Assembly: GCA_007026445.1 (NCBI GenBank)
Contig: VDMD01000027.1
Location: forward strand, 365,833 to 429,832
Reading direction: 5' to 3'
Origin: Schizophyllum amplum
Lineage: Eukaryota; Basidiomycota; Agaricomycetes; Agaricales; Schizophyllaceae
DNA length: 64,000 nt
Numbering within the stretch: the first letter of the stretch is position 1; every line of letters starts with the position of its first letter. Below the pieces are notes generated by a model. That model had not been told where the DNA came from, made no database searches, and worked only from the letters and a program-made list of their open reading frames with translations. Below are positions 55,230-64,000 of the stretch, piece by piece. Made by a program: the position numbers and the translations under genes.

Positions 55230-55738
55230 TAAGGTGCGTCGTCAGTTGTCCTTTGTCTGGCGACTCTTGCTCAACGTCGAACAGGGCTGCACGGCGGACG
55301 CCTCGGCGTTCCGCGTACGTGTCCTTCATTGTTTTCAAGAGATTATCTTCGTCCATACACTCATCCCCCCCCCATCTCGTATTCCACGTCCTCGTCGATG
55401 TCCCCCTCTTCTCCTCGTCGATTTCCCACTCTTGTACTCGTCGACTTCCCTCTCTTCTCCTCGTCGATTTCCCACTCTTGTCCTCGTCGATTTCCCACTC
55501 TTGTCCTCGTCGATTACCCTCTCTTCTCCTCGTCACGTTAGTCACCTCTCTCTATCCTCATCGTCAATGACGTCCTTTTACCGCCTCTCATCTCACCCCG
55601 TTCATATCCTCACAGAACTACGAGGCCCGACTCTTCGGACGCCTCGAAGGCGGCGCCTGGCGCGACATGTGCCGCCGCACTCCCGCCATCGTCCACGGCG
55701 AGAAGTTCCCCGGCGCGATGAGGTGTGCTGATAGGGTG
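55230..55738 (+). other. Possible plus-strand gene fragment
   Basis: A plus frame reads VWRLLLNVEQGCTADASAFR, followed by a GTACGTG donor near 55317. After a repeat-filled gap and a CTCACAG acceptor near 55615, the sequence gives NYEARLFGRLEGGAWRDMCR and TPAIVHGEKFPGAMRCADR with a GTGAGTG donor at 55736. These look like two exons of one gene, but its other exons and family are not recognised. Confidence 0.35.
55393..55535 (+). repeat. 22-23-bp tandem repeat (CTCCTCGTCGATTTCCCACT)
   Basis: About six copies with small variants, within the presumed intron of the fragment at 55230-55738. A further CTCGTTCTTCATCCTTCGTT-type array lies at 55780-55880. Confidence 0.75.
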
Positions 55739-56348
55739 AGTGTTTGTCTGTTTTTGGTTCTCAAGGTTCTTCGTCCGCTTGTTCTTCGTCCTGTCCTCGT
55801 TCTTTGACGTCCCGTTCGTCTTCCTCTCGTTCTTCATCCTTCGTTCTCCGTCCTCTCATTCTTCGTCCTTCGTTCGCGTTGTACGAGTTCAAATCACTGT
55901 CACTTTGGGGACTGCTTCTCGTCTCCTTCTTTGTGTCCCTTGCGCTTTTGAGCATGTCTGCCGCTAGAGGCGGACGACTCGCAGACGCTCTACGCTTGTA
56001 CTAACGGACCTTCGAGTGGCCTACTTCTTGTCGGTTGGAGTTAAACGCGCTCACGCTACCTTCCCATAGGGAGAAGAAGGAATATGGGGCGCATGGGATC
56101 TCGAGGACGAGACATGCGCTTGAGCGGTCACCGCTGCGAATGAAGTGTCAGCGATGTGCATCGTGAATGAAGTGTCACCGGTGTGAATGAAATGTCTTTC
56201 GAAACAGTGTAACCAGTCTTGTACTACACACGTCGCCTCAAATAAAATCTTTGCACGCATTGGCTCGAGTTGGGATCGCTCCGGCGAGCGAGACAGACAG
56301 CGCATTGGCGAGCGAGATCATGATCAGTAGTGCAGCTATATTTTCAAA

Positions 56349-58002
56349 TTAACAACAGACACAGACAGATGCAAAGCTACCATCGTCTTCATCGAACGCC
56401 TTCGGGAATAGCCTGCGAAGATACGAGAAGTTGAACTGCAACAGATGACCAACAAACTCGTCACTGTGGTTGAATGACATCTTTTCGACGCTCTTGGAGC
56501 TCGGCAATCTCTCCCACTCGCTATCGCCTGCGCATGCCTGACACGCGCGGTCGATATCGCAGAGGTGTCTCACGTGTACGCGGCGGAGTACGGGGCAGTG
56601 TCTTGCGAGGGCGGGAAGCCCGCCAAGCGAGCACCTCGACAGAGTAAGCTCCTCGAGCAGCGGCCATGCGAGCGCCATTGACTCTAACTCGGCCTCGTCG
56701 AACGTCCGGGCCGGTGGGACATCCTGTCCACGTCGAGGTCCACCGTTCGCAGATTAGGAAAGTCGAGGAGCAGCGCCAAGTCGTCCGTCGTGAATGCATT
56801 GATGTCCCGAAGGCTTGACCACCGGGAGATCAAGATACGCAGCTCCTTCAGCGCGCCTTTGTTTTTTATCGCACCGAGAAAGCAGCGGATGTAATCTGTA
56901 CTTCTGTCGCTTGTAAGGCTCAGGAATAGGCTATTCAAGCTGGGGAAGCATCCGGGCTAGGACGTGGCGATCCCAGTCCCCCTGCGTGCGGGTTCCGTAT
57001 AGTAAGGCTGCGCAGGAGGGGGAGGGTCGACAAGACACGCCATGTATCTGGATCCTCGTCACCGCCGATGTTTACAGTCTGCAGGCCACGGAAGGTCTTG
57101 AGGAGCTCCATGGGCATAGCGTTCACGCGCAGGGTCTTCAGGGTGTGCACGAGGGTGGGCGCTGCCTCCACAAGCTCTTTGAACTGCCACCCAGATTCCC
57201 AGCCATCCACCATTTGGCAATCGATGCAGCGCAGCTTGTCGCTCGCGAACAAGCGAAGTATCCGTCGAGTATGGAGAGCCGCCGAGTTCATGACGATGGA
57301 TTTGAGATTTTTGAACAGCGGAACAGGTGGAGGGGGGTAGGAGAGTGCTTCGTATATCGGGCAACGATCTCGGAATATGTCTCTTTGAACGGGGGTATCG
57401 CCTTTGATGCGGTTCATGAAGACATCGGAAAGATCGCCATCTCTATCTCGGCGATACGCGCGAGCGTATAGTGTCCTAATTCTGGCGGTATACTGCGCGA
57501 GGCGTTCCCACTCGGATTGGCAAATCAGACGTGTCAGGACCTGCAATCGAGCCCAAATTAATGACCACTTTTGCTGGCAGCAAAAAGATGCTGAGAGGAA
57601 CCAACGCACAAAAACCGGTTTCTTCAGGTCACGAGCTGATCTAGAGGTCTGGCTACCCAGCGGAATGACCTTCAGATACCACCAATCATCGGCTTCTTGT
57701 TCATAACTCTTCCGAGACGTCGGCCATTCGACTCGCTAGGAACCGAAGGCGTAAGCACGGCATTCATATCCTCAAATCGCCGTGTCGCTCACCTCACAAA
57801 AGCACCACGCATCACGAGGAAGGAGTCGAAGAACGTCTAGGAGGTCGACATTCTCCCAAAGATAGTCGACGGCGAGTTCGTGCCACAGCCGATTGACGCC
57901 CGCAGCGCGTGAAAGACTTATGCCCGCGTCCATCGTAGAGAGGAACGCAAAGGTGATATCGAGGACCTCGACTGGCAGCATGTCCATGCAAGCGGGGGCC
58001 AT
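56349..58002 (-). pseudogene. F-box gene F6, probably disrupted
   Basis: Exon 1 (57793-58002) is an intact F-box (CMDMLPVEVLDITFAFLS, GVNRLWHELAVDYLWENVD, LLDVLRLLPRDAWCFCE). Exon 2 (57610-57735) ends ARDLKKPVF. Exon 3 starts at 57540 with VLTRLICQSEWERLAQYTAR and continues through LFKNLKSIVMNSAALH, FRGLQTVNIGGDEDPDTWRV to about 56955. There the frame must change to reach FPSLNSLFLSLTSD and FPNLRTVDLDVDRM. A second change near 56725 leads to RTFDEAELESMALAWPLLEE and the tail ending at 56349. Both breaks lie by short C or T runs, so base errors are possible. If real, the product would stop after about 300 residues. The promoter is of the conserved type. Confidence 0.7.
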
Positions 58003-58065
58003 GACGTCTGTTGTCGATGAGTAATTGGGAGAAAGAGAGAGGTCGTGCACAAGCCTGTCAATGAG

Positions 58066-58215
58066 GCGCTTATAAGGGTCGGGCGCACAGCGTGCTTGGT
58101 CCAGAGGCTGTGAAGCGCTGAGTCCCACCAAGGCTGTGCAAAGCTTATTATGACTTGCCATAAATCACGCGCCGCTGATGAAGAATGGATTCAATTGTGG
58201 CGTAACTGGTCCGAG
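58066..58215 (-). promoter_or_regulatory. Conserved F-box promoter of F6
   Basis: Read on the minus strand: CGGACCAGTTACGCCACAAT (58195-58214), ATTTATGGCAAGTCATAATA, CTTCACAGCCTCTGGACCAA, GCACGCTGTG and CCCTTATAAGCGCC (TATA near 58071-58076). Order and spacing agree with F1 and F3. Confidence 0.75.
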
Positions 58216-58216
58216 C

Positions 58217-58696
58217 CTCAAAATAGGCTGTGTGTACCAGGCTACTGCCGCGCGGCCTGCTGCCTGAGGCGTCAAGTCAGCTTTTTCCATTTGAGGCGAT
58301 GCGGCGCACATAATTGAGCATACCATGCGATGACCCTTTCCGTTCACGCGTCGTCGAAACATGCGTCACCAGCGAAGTTTTGTAGGAGAGATCTCGTGCG
58401 AAAAGTGCCCTTCGCTAAATTGATCATCACTAACTACTGGATATGACGGTTCATGTGAAGAATGATTGTACGCGCGAGCTTATTCGCCGTACAACGCTAT
58501 ATAACTTGTTGTTCAATCACGAGATTGATCACGCCATGATAATTAGGGACGCACCAGAAGCTCCTATCGTCTGTCGAATGAAGATAGCGCCTGAAGGGCA
58601 CGCATGCCATCAGCATCCAAGATCCAATCCATGCAAGATCTCACGTACGTCTTCAGTGTCCACGACCGTCCGGTTCTTCCTTCAGCGCTTTCAATG
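58217..58696. other. Spacer between F6 and F7
   Basis: No gene is supported. A plus frame at 58443-58829 overlaps the 3' end of F7 antisense and is a shadow. Confidence 0.45.
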
Positions 58697-60125
58697 CTAC
58701 GCGACGCCTTCGACGCCCCATTCTTCCTTCATAGCCCTCAGCGTCACGTCGAACTTCTCCCACATTGATCGCCTACCCTCCGCCACAGGCGCATTATATC
58801 CCGCGTCAGCCGGTGTTCGCCCGACGTAGATGACGCGGTCCAAGCCCGGGAACAGCTTGAGGAGATACGAAGCGAGATCTTTGCCGTAGCGTGTGCGCGG
58901 ATGAGGAGTCTGCTCCTGCTCATGTGGAACGAAATCGGTTACCGGAGGTGCGACCTCCACGACCGGGGGCGCGACCTCCACAATTGTGGCGCAGTCGCCG
59001 ACGACGCGTATCGTGACATCCGGAGGTGGCGTCGTACTAGACTTGAGAGGAAGCGGAGACGGGTCCCCAGGCACGTCCAGCGACACCAAGGGCAGGCCCA
59101 GTAGCTCGAGGTCCGGGCACCCGCGCGCGAACGCCTCGACTGCGCGAAGGGTGCATATACCCGGGTACCATCCCTCCTGCACGGGCGGCTCCAGGGCGAA
59201 GACACGCAGCTCGGGCCACCACTCCGCGCATCGGGCGTAGTCTGCGTCTTCCATGAAGAAGCCCGCGACACCGAGAAGCTCGACGCGGGTGAGGCGGCGG
59301 AAAGCGGCGAGGGGTAAGATGTGGGCGGGGGCGAGGAAGTAGCTGTCTGCGAGCTCGTAGAGGTGCGGGGCGCGGAGGGTGCGGGTGACGGATACCTCGC
59401 GGAGGGTGATAGGGTCGATGTTCGAGGAAAGTGCCTCGAAGAGGGAGGAGAGTATGATTGGATTGGGGATCTGTCCAGTGACACAGATGGAGCGCAGGAT
59501 TCGCGCGCGAGGCAGGTGTAAGAGGGGGACGATGTCCGGCACGGGGGTTTGCTTCGTTTCGATCGACTTCAGGTTCGCCACCTCGCGTGCGGGATTGTTC
59601 GCGTCAAGGAGGAGGAGGGATAAGCATGGTGCGGTAGTCACCTGTTTGCTCTGAAGAAGGCCGTGCAGGACGAGTCGTTCGAGAGACGGAAACGTGGTCA
59701 TGCGGGAGATGACAGGGCCGAAGGCCCGTTGTTGATCACTTGACACGACGCTGATGTCCAGTACGAGACGCTTTGCGAAGGCTGCGCGCCTGCAGAATAT
59801 GTCCCATCCAGTAGGCAGTACGTGATGCTGCTACAGAGTCAGACACTGAATCTTGAATTCAATACATGTAAGGCTTACTTACATGATCATTCCGATCGAG
59901 CGCGCTTGAAAGCCCTTCAGCTGCATCGTAATCCGGATCCAGAGCTTCCTCTGGAAGCAAACGGAAGAGGGCATCAGTGCTCCGTATATCCTCCCAAATC
60001 TTGGGAATGGCCACATCACGCCATAGCGAGCACGCAAGCGCACAGTGGAAGAGATCGGCTTGCTGGAGATCTGCATCGTCAAGGATAAGATTCAGGATAT
60101 CTAGGGTATGTAGCGCTTCGTGCAT
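58697..60125 (-). CDS. F-box-like protein F7
   Basis: Two exons (59883-60125, 58697-59830) give about 458 residues, unbroken. The N-terminus MHEALHTLDILNLILDDADL, then ALACSLWRDVAIPKIWEDIR and ALFRLLPEEAL is a divergent F-box followed by the same LLP block as the paralogues. The rest is leucine-rich: FPSLERLVLHGLL, APCLSLLLLDAN, LPLAAFRRLTRVELLGV, CPDLELLGLPLVSLDVP. A proline- and valine-rich stretch (EVAPPVVEVAPPVTDF) precedes the tail LLKLFPGLDRVIYVGRTPAD. It has one intron only, so it belongs to a different branch of the family from F1, F3 and F6. Confidence 0.82.
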
Positions 60126-60199
60126 CTGGATTTCATGGTTAGCGAATCCTAAATAGATCAATCATTACACATGAGACTACCTTGAGTCCAGCAGATTGT

Positions 60200-60960
60200 T
60201 TACCGTCCGCTTCTTTTTCAAGGCGTCTTCGGCAAAGGCGCTCGAGCGCACTTAGTTTGTTTCGGCGGCTGAGATAAAAGATGCACAGGGGTAATGGAGC
60301 GTGGTTCTAATTTGTATTCCAGAAGAAGCGCGCCGAGTGACGGTTGGAGGTTGGTTGGAGGCAATGGCCTTTGTTGTTTCCCGGGACACCGGTCCGAGTA
60401 TTCGCCGATCATCGAGCACGTGGATTTCACTCCATTTGCGTCCGTCGCGACCTTGTCCTCCTCCAGCAATGCTCTCGGCGCCCTCGCACGAGTCTGGCAA
60501 CAACTTCAGTCGCATAACTTTCGTTGCGCCCTCGATATCCATCGGACAGGGCCTAATATGTGCCTCTTCCCAAGTCGTTGAGTCCGTACTTCCGCTTTGG
60601 TCTGACTCTCCCTTGGACTCTCCAAACAGTTAGCGGCTCTCGAACAGCGACTCCGGCTTCACTACTGTCAACTGGACGCGTGACTCAGACATGTCCGCGA
60701 ACACACTATGCGTACAGCATGTGCTAGCTTGGTACTTATATCGCTGCTTCGTCGTCTCTCACTGGCTCTTTGTCTTCGCGGCGTCCTCCGGCGCGGACAA
60801 CAATAAAATCTGTTCTTCTATCAGAAGTGCCTTCATTCGTTTCCATCGTACTCAACGCCTCCGAACCCTCAGGTCCCGGGCCGTCAGAAGGTACGTGCTC
60901 TATGCAAGTAACACCCGCAGAACAATAGTGCCGGCGCCTCAGCTCGAGGCGCTTCTCACG
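60200..60960. other. Intergenic, F7/F8 divergent region
   Basis: No gene; the plus and minus frames of about 90-110 codons near 60250-60630 mirror each other and lack motifs. Confidence 0.45.
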
Positions 60961-60970
60961 TTCCTTCGCC

Positions 60971-60977
60971 TTATAAG
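60971..60977 (+). promoter_or_regulatory. TATA box of F8
   Basis: TTATAAG, about 120 bp before the ATG at 61097, the same distance as in F1. The CGGACC/CGCCACAA words of the conserved promoter are missing. Confidence 0.5.
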
Positions 60978-61096
60978 CCAGTGCTTGTCATCGCGATATT
61001 GCCCGCCGCTTGCACCAGCATTCCCTCTCCCTCTGTCCCCGTCCAACCGTCCTCTGTCTCTTCCGCGTCCAATCATCCATCAGCGCCGCCATCGAC

Positions 61097-62158
61097 ATGC
61101 ACGTTGCTGAAGGTATCAACAGGCTCCCCATCGAGTTGCTCGCTCACATCTTGGACTTCGTCGCCATGGACCGCGACCGGCCGCGTCGCGTGACCGCTCT
61201 GTCTCGAGCAGCGTTGATGAACCGTCAGTGGCGCGCGCTCGCCGAGGAACGGCTGTGGAGACACGTCGATCTGCTGACCGTGCTGCGACTCCTGCCAGGC
61301 GATGCGTGGTCCATAATTAACGTGAGTTGAGTATCTTCTTTGTCGCACGGAGTCGAGCTCTTTGGTGTCGCACGGAGAGGCTGATGTCCTACGTCCCTGG
61401 CTGACTATCGTTTTGTGCATGCTAGCGTTTCAATTCGGAGCGGCAATTGCTCCCCGAAGACTTTGGTGCCGACCCCTACTCGGCGCCGGAAGAGTGGAAA
61501 CATCGCATCCCGTACTGGCCAGAACTAGTACGTCGTCGCCGCTAACCTGTCATCTCGTTGACTCGCTGACGTCCATCAGAATATGCGGCGCACGATCAAG
61601 GAAAGCGAATGGGAGGCCTTGCTTCCCTGCACGAGATTGATCAAGTATATCTCGACCGACGCGCTGAAGGACGGTGCCGAGGAGATCACGGCTGCTACTA
61701 CTACTACTGAGATCGACGCCGAGCAGCCCAAGGTCCAGGCCAGGAGCGCCCAGAACCGGGCTGAAGGCGACAAGACTCAGGCTGAGCCTGCCAGGAGGCT
61801 CCCCTGCATTGACCTGCACGAGTCCGTCTTCGACCGACTTGTCTCTTCACTCGTCCATCTGCCGTCGAGCCCGCTATTTCCCTGCTTACGCGTCCTGGAG
61901 GTCGGTGCGCTTCCGAAAGGACGTGGGCACGTCATGCGCCTCTTTAGCAGCCCCGTCCTGGAGGAAATCAAGATATCCGGCAACTCTAACCCGGCCGATG
62001 TGGAGGAGGGGCTGGAGGCGTTGCTCGCAGCGGAGCCGGCTTTGGGAGAGAAGCTGCAGCGCCTGCAGACTCCGCCAGTTTCCGAGCGTCTTTTACCGCG
62101 TTTCAAGAACGTACATTTTGTGGTACGGCCGAAGCGAGCGGTTTCGTGGGAGGCGTGA
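61097..62158 (+). CDS. Short F-box protein F8
   Basis: Exons 61097-61321, 61426-61527 and 61580-62158 give 301 residues. The F-box (GINRLPIELLAHILDFVAMD, ALMNRQWRALAEERLWRHVD) is followed by LLTVLRLLPGDAWSIIN. Exon 2 encodes LLPEDFGADPYSAPEEWKHR. Exon 3 opens NMRRTIKESEWEALLPCTRL, the family signature, then has a Glu/Ala/Thr-rich loop and one leucine-rich stretch (LFPCLRVLEVGALP, LFSSPVLEEIKISG). It stops about 180 residues earlier than F1 and F3, so most of the leucine-rich region is missing. Either a genuinely short receptor or a truncated paralogue. Confidence 0.8.
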
Positions 62159-62283
62159 TCTCTGTACGCCTTGGAAGGGTCATTGCGGCCATTCAGACGT
62201 AGCGCGAAGAGGACGATTGATTTCACCATTAGTTCACACTGCATGTATTGTATTCTGCGTTATAGTCGTCCGCCGAGCGTAGT

Positions 62284-63009
62284 TCAAGCAGATGATGAAG
62301 CACCCATAGGATATATGCAGCTTGTACTTATACAGAGAGCAAGTATTTTCTCTTGTGGCAATCGCTGCCTCGGATGAAGTAAGTCCAGATGGGCGAAGCA
62401 CGCCGCCGGGAAGATGGGCTTCAAGAAAGCGACGGCCGCGTCCTTCTCCGGACCCTTCTGTTCAGGAAATCTGGCGCCTATATTTATGTGCTTGAGCTTC
62501 ATGCTCTGGCAAGGCCGGTCCGCGCGAGTAGCTGTCCCGTCCACACCCGCCGACAAGCCAAAATCACGAACAACGAACGCGCCATGAGGTAACGCTGCTT
62601 CCGAACATGGACGACGAACCTCAGGCTCGTCGAGCCTGCGTCGAAGTCGCCTCCGCACACAGCGCCTCGAAGAACGGCTTCGCATCGTCCTCAAAGCCTG
62701 CTGGATCGGGGATGAACCTGCTGGAAAGAGCGGGCACGACATCCACCGGAATCGCGCCAGATACCTCCGACGTGACCGTGCGCGCGTGATCTGCAACGAG
62801 GGCAAGTTTTGGCTCATCAGCGAACGATTAGAACGCACCTCTTGCTCCACTTGCGATGGACGACCCGATGCTTCGTCGTGGTGAACGCAAATTGCCTCGT
62901 CGTGGTGTATGCAAATTTCCTCGTCGTTGTATTTGCAGACGATGCTAGCGGTGGTCTTTCTTGAGGAGGTCGGGCGGTCGTGTTCGGTGTAAAGTGCGGT
63001 ATGTATCAA
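62284..63009 (-). CDS. Hypothetical ORF with possible in-frame intron
   Basis: A 241-codon open frame. Near 62838-62780 a GTGCGTTC donor and GTTGCAG acceptor enclose a 3n-length intron. The part after it is arginine-rich in this frame, while the next frame reads SGAIPVDVVPALSSRFIPDP and FEDDAKPFFEALCAEA, which looks more protein-like. The C-terminal piece VAFLKPIFPAACFAHLDLL vaguely recalls F-box protein tails. I cannot decide between a small unknown gene and an F-box relic. Confidence 0.25.
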   Translation of the reverse strand: MIHTALYTEHDRPTSSRKTTASIVCKYNDEEICIHHDEAICVHHDEASGRPSQVEQEVRSNRSLMSQNLPSLQITRARSRRRYLARFRWMSCPLFPAGSSPIQQALRTMRSRSSRRCVRRRLRRRLDEPEVRRPCSEAALPHGAFVVRDFGLSAGVDGTATRADRPCQSMKLKHINIGARFPEQKGPEKDAAVAFLKPIFPAACFAHLDLLHPRQRLPQEKILALCISTSCIYPMGASSSA

Positions 63010-63619
63010 TACGACGGGCTGCGATGAAGGTCAGCAATTGAGGAGCGTAGCCCAGTGTACGACTTACTCGTGTAATAATGAGGGTGTGATGATGAGGGTG
63101 AGCTCGGGCTGTGGAGGTGAGGATGAAGAAGAAACGATGCGCAGCGTTCTCACGTCGCGACATAGTGATGTTGGCGCTTTCGTCAGCTCCTCCGCATCGG
63201 TCTGATTGTGTCGAATGGAAGTCATATTGCATGTATGTCCATAAAAGTATAGCTAGTCGCGGGGTCAAGAAGCACGGGGAGGCGGGGTATGGGAATGAAG
63301 ACGGAGAGGGAGTGAGATGAGATTATGCAACAGCGACGTATATACTCCTTGTGAATAAACCGTGGGGATGTCACTGTCGCATAACTCAAGCGCCACGTCA
63401 GGCAAAAATCGAGGTAGACGATGGATTACGCAGCGAGATGTACGAGACGAAGATAAAAGGTCGAGATGGAGCTGGGTGACAAGACATGGATCAGCGTGAG
63501 GGGATGGAGGACAAGGGCCAGCGCCGGAGCATAAAAGAGGATGGGAGGGTGAAGGTTAGGGATAGACGCGCTCACCGGAGGGTGCAAACAAGCTATAGGG
63601 ATCGCTCAGACGTCGCCGA
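63010..63619. other. Intergenic, no gene recognised
   Basis: Short motif-free frames only. Confidence 0.4.
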
Positions 63620-63844
63620 TCAATGAGAAAACGAAGAGCGCACCAAGAGCCTGTTCATTGACGAGACGTCCTCCATCACAAGATTGTTGTGTTTACTGAG
63701 ACAGTGTTCAGCCTGCTTTGCGGCGGACGGAGCGTCGTTCATCGAGCCAGACGCGTAGTCCTGCTCAGCGCTATTCAGCGCGTAAGTCATGGCAATGACG
63801 CGACCACGCACCTGCGGCTGCGCTTTTGCGTAGACCTGACGCAT
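63620..63844 (-). CDS. Possible 3' exon of an unknown gene at the window edge
   Basis: The frame reads QVRGRVIAMTYALNSAEQDY and SAAKQAEHCLSKHNNLVMED to a stop at 63620, helical and protein-like. A GCGTCAG acceptor precedes it near 63838, so it may be a terminal exon of a gene that starts beyond the window. No family is recognised. Confidence 0.3.
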   Translation of the reverse strand: MRQVYAKAQPQVRGRVIAMTYALNSAEQDYASGSMNDAPSAAKQAEHCLSKHNNLVMEDVSSMNRLLVRSSFSH

Positions 63845-64000
63845 CGGCCTCCTCGATGCGTCCGAGTATCATCTGAAGCGCGGCTTAGCACGACGCGGTT
63901 CGGAGACTGCACCTTCGCGATCTCTGTGGAGATCCACCCTTCAAAGGCCCAGCAAGCTCTACCAAACGCCCGGCGTGAGCAATCGTTGGATTCGGGGAAC

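Overview
The window looks like nuclear DNA of a filamentous basidiomycete, most likely an Agaricomycete of the Polyporales kind. The reasons are dense genes split by GT-AG introns of about 50-60 nt, G+C-rich coding sequence, a multi-exon cytochrome P450, a fungal GH76 mannosidase, intron-bearing tRNA-Arg genes, and families of F-box/leucine-rich proteins and seven-helix membrane proteins of the type expanded in wood-decay fungi. No virus, plasmid, bacterial operon or CRISPR array is visible.

Layout. 0.7-3.2 kb: a P450 on the minus strand. 4.1-7.5 kb: copy A of an inverted segmental duplication (a 5'-truncated membrane-protein ORF, a complete seven-helix gene and a decayed trypsin-like-protease fragment). 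7.6-9.2 kb: the first F-box gene. 9.5-13.3 kb: minisatellites, a dispersed polypyrimidine repeat and a tRNA-Arg. 13.7-15.3 kb: a coiled-coil protein gene. 15.9-19.7 kb: a GH76 gene of at least 12 exons whose introns are swollen by minisatellites. 20.7 kb: a second tRNA-Arg. 22.0-23.9 kb: a cyclophilin. 24.6-25.85 kb: a chain of unrelated short tandem arrays. 25.8-27.9 kb: a full-length trypsin-fold protein. 28.5-34.2 kb: copy B of the duplication, inverted, complete, and carrying one extra seven-helix gene. 35-36.6 kb: a broken F-box gene. 36.8-38.8 kb: a gene-poor segment bounded by a 17-bp inverted repeat. 39.0-43.4 kb: more seven-helix genes, one intact and two degenerate. 46.2-62.2 kb: six more F-box genes in mixed orientation.

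The main biology is paralogue birth and decay. Eight F-box genes (F1-F8 here) share an N-terminal F-box followed by a conserved L-L-P-D-D-A-W-C-F-type block, and most share an intron layout. F1, F3 and F6 also keep the same roughly 190-bp promoter. F2, F5 and F6 carry frame breaks. Five seven-helix loci and three trypsin-like loci show the same mixture of intact and broken copies. F-box proteins normally act as substrate receptors of SCF ubiquitin ligases. The functions of the seven-helix and trypsin-fold families are unknown, and no shared pathway can be claimed from the sequence.

All exon joins were made by eye from splice signals and paralogue comparison. Several single-base frame breaks lie in or beside homopolymers and could be assembly errors. 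Lengths given are from my own counting.
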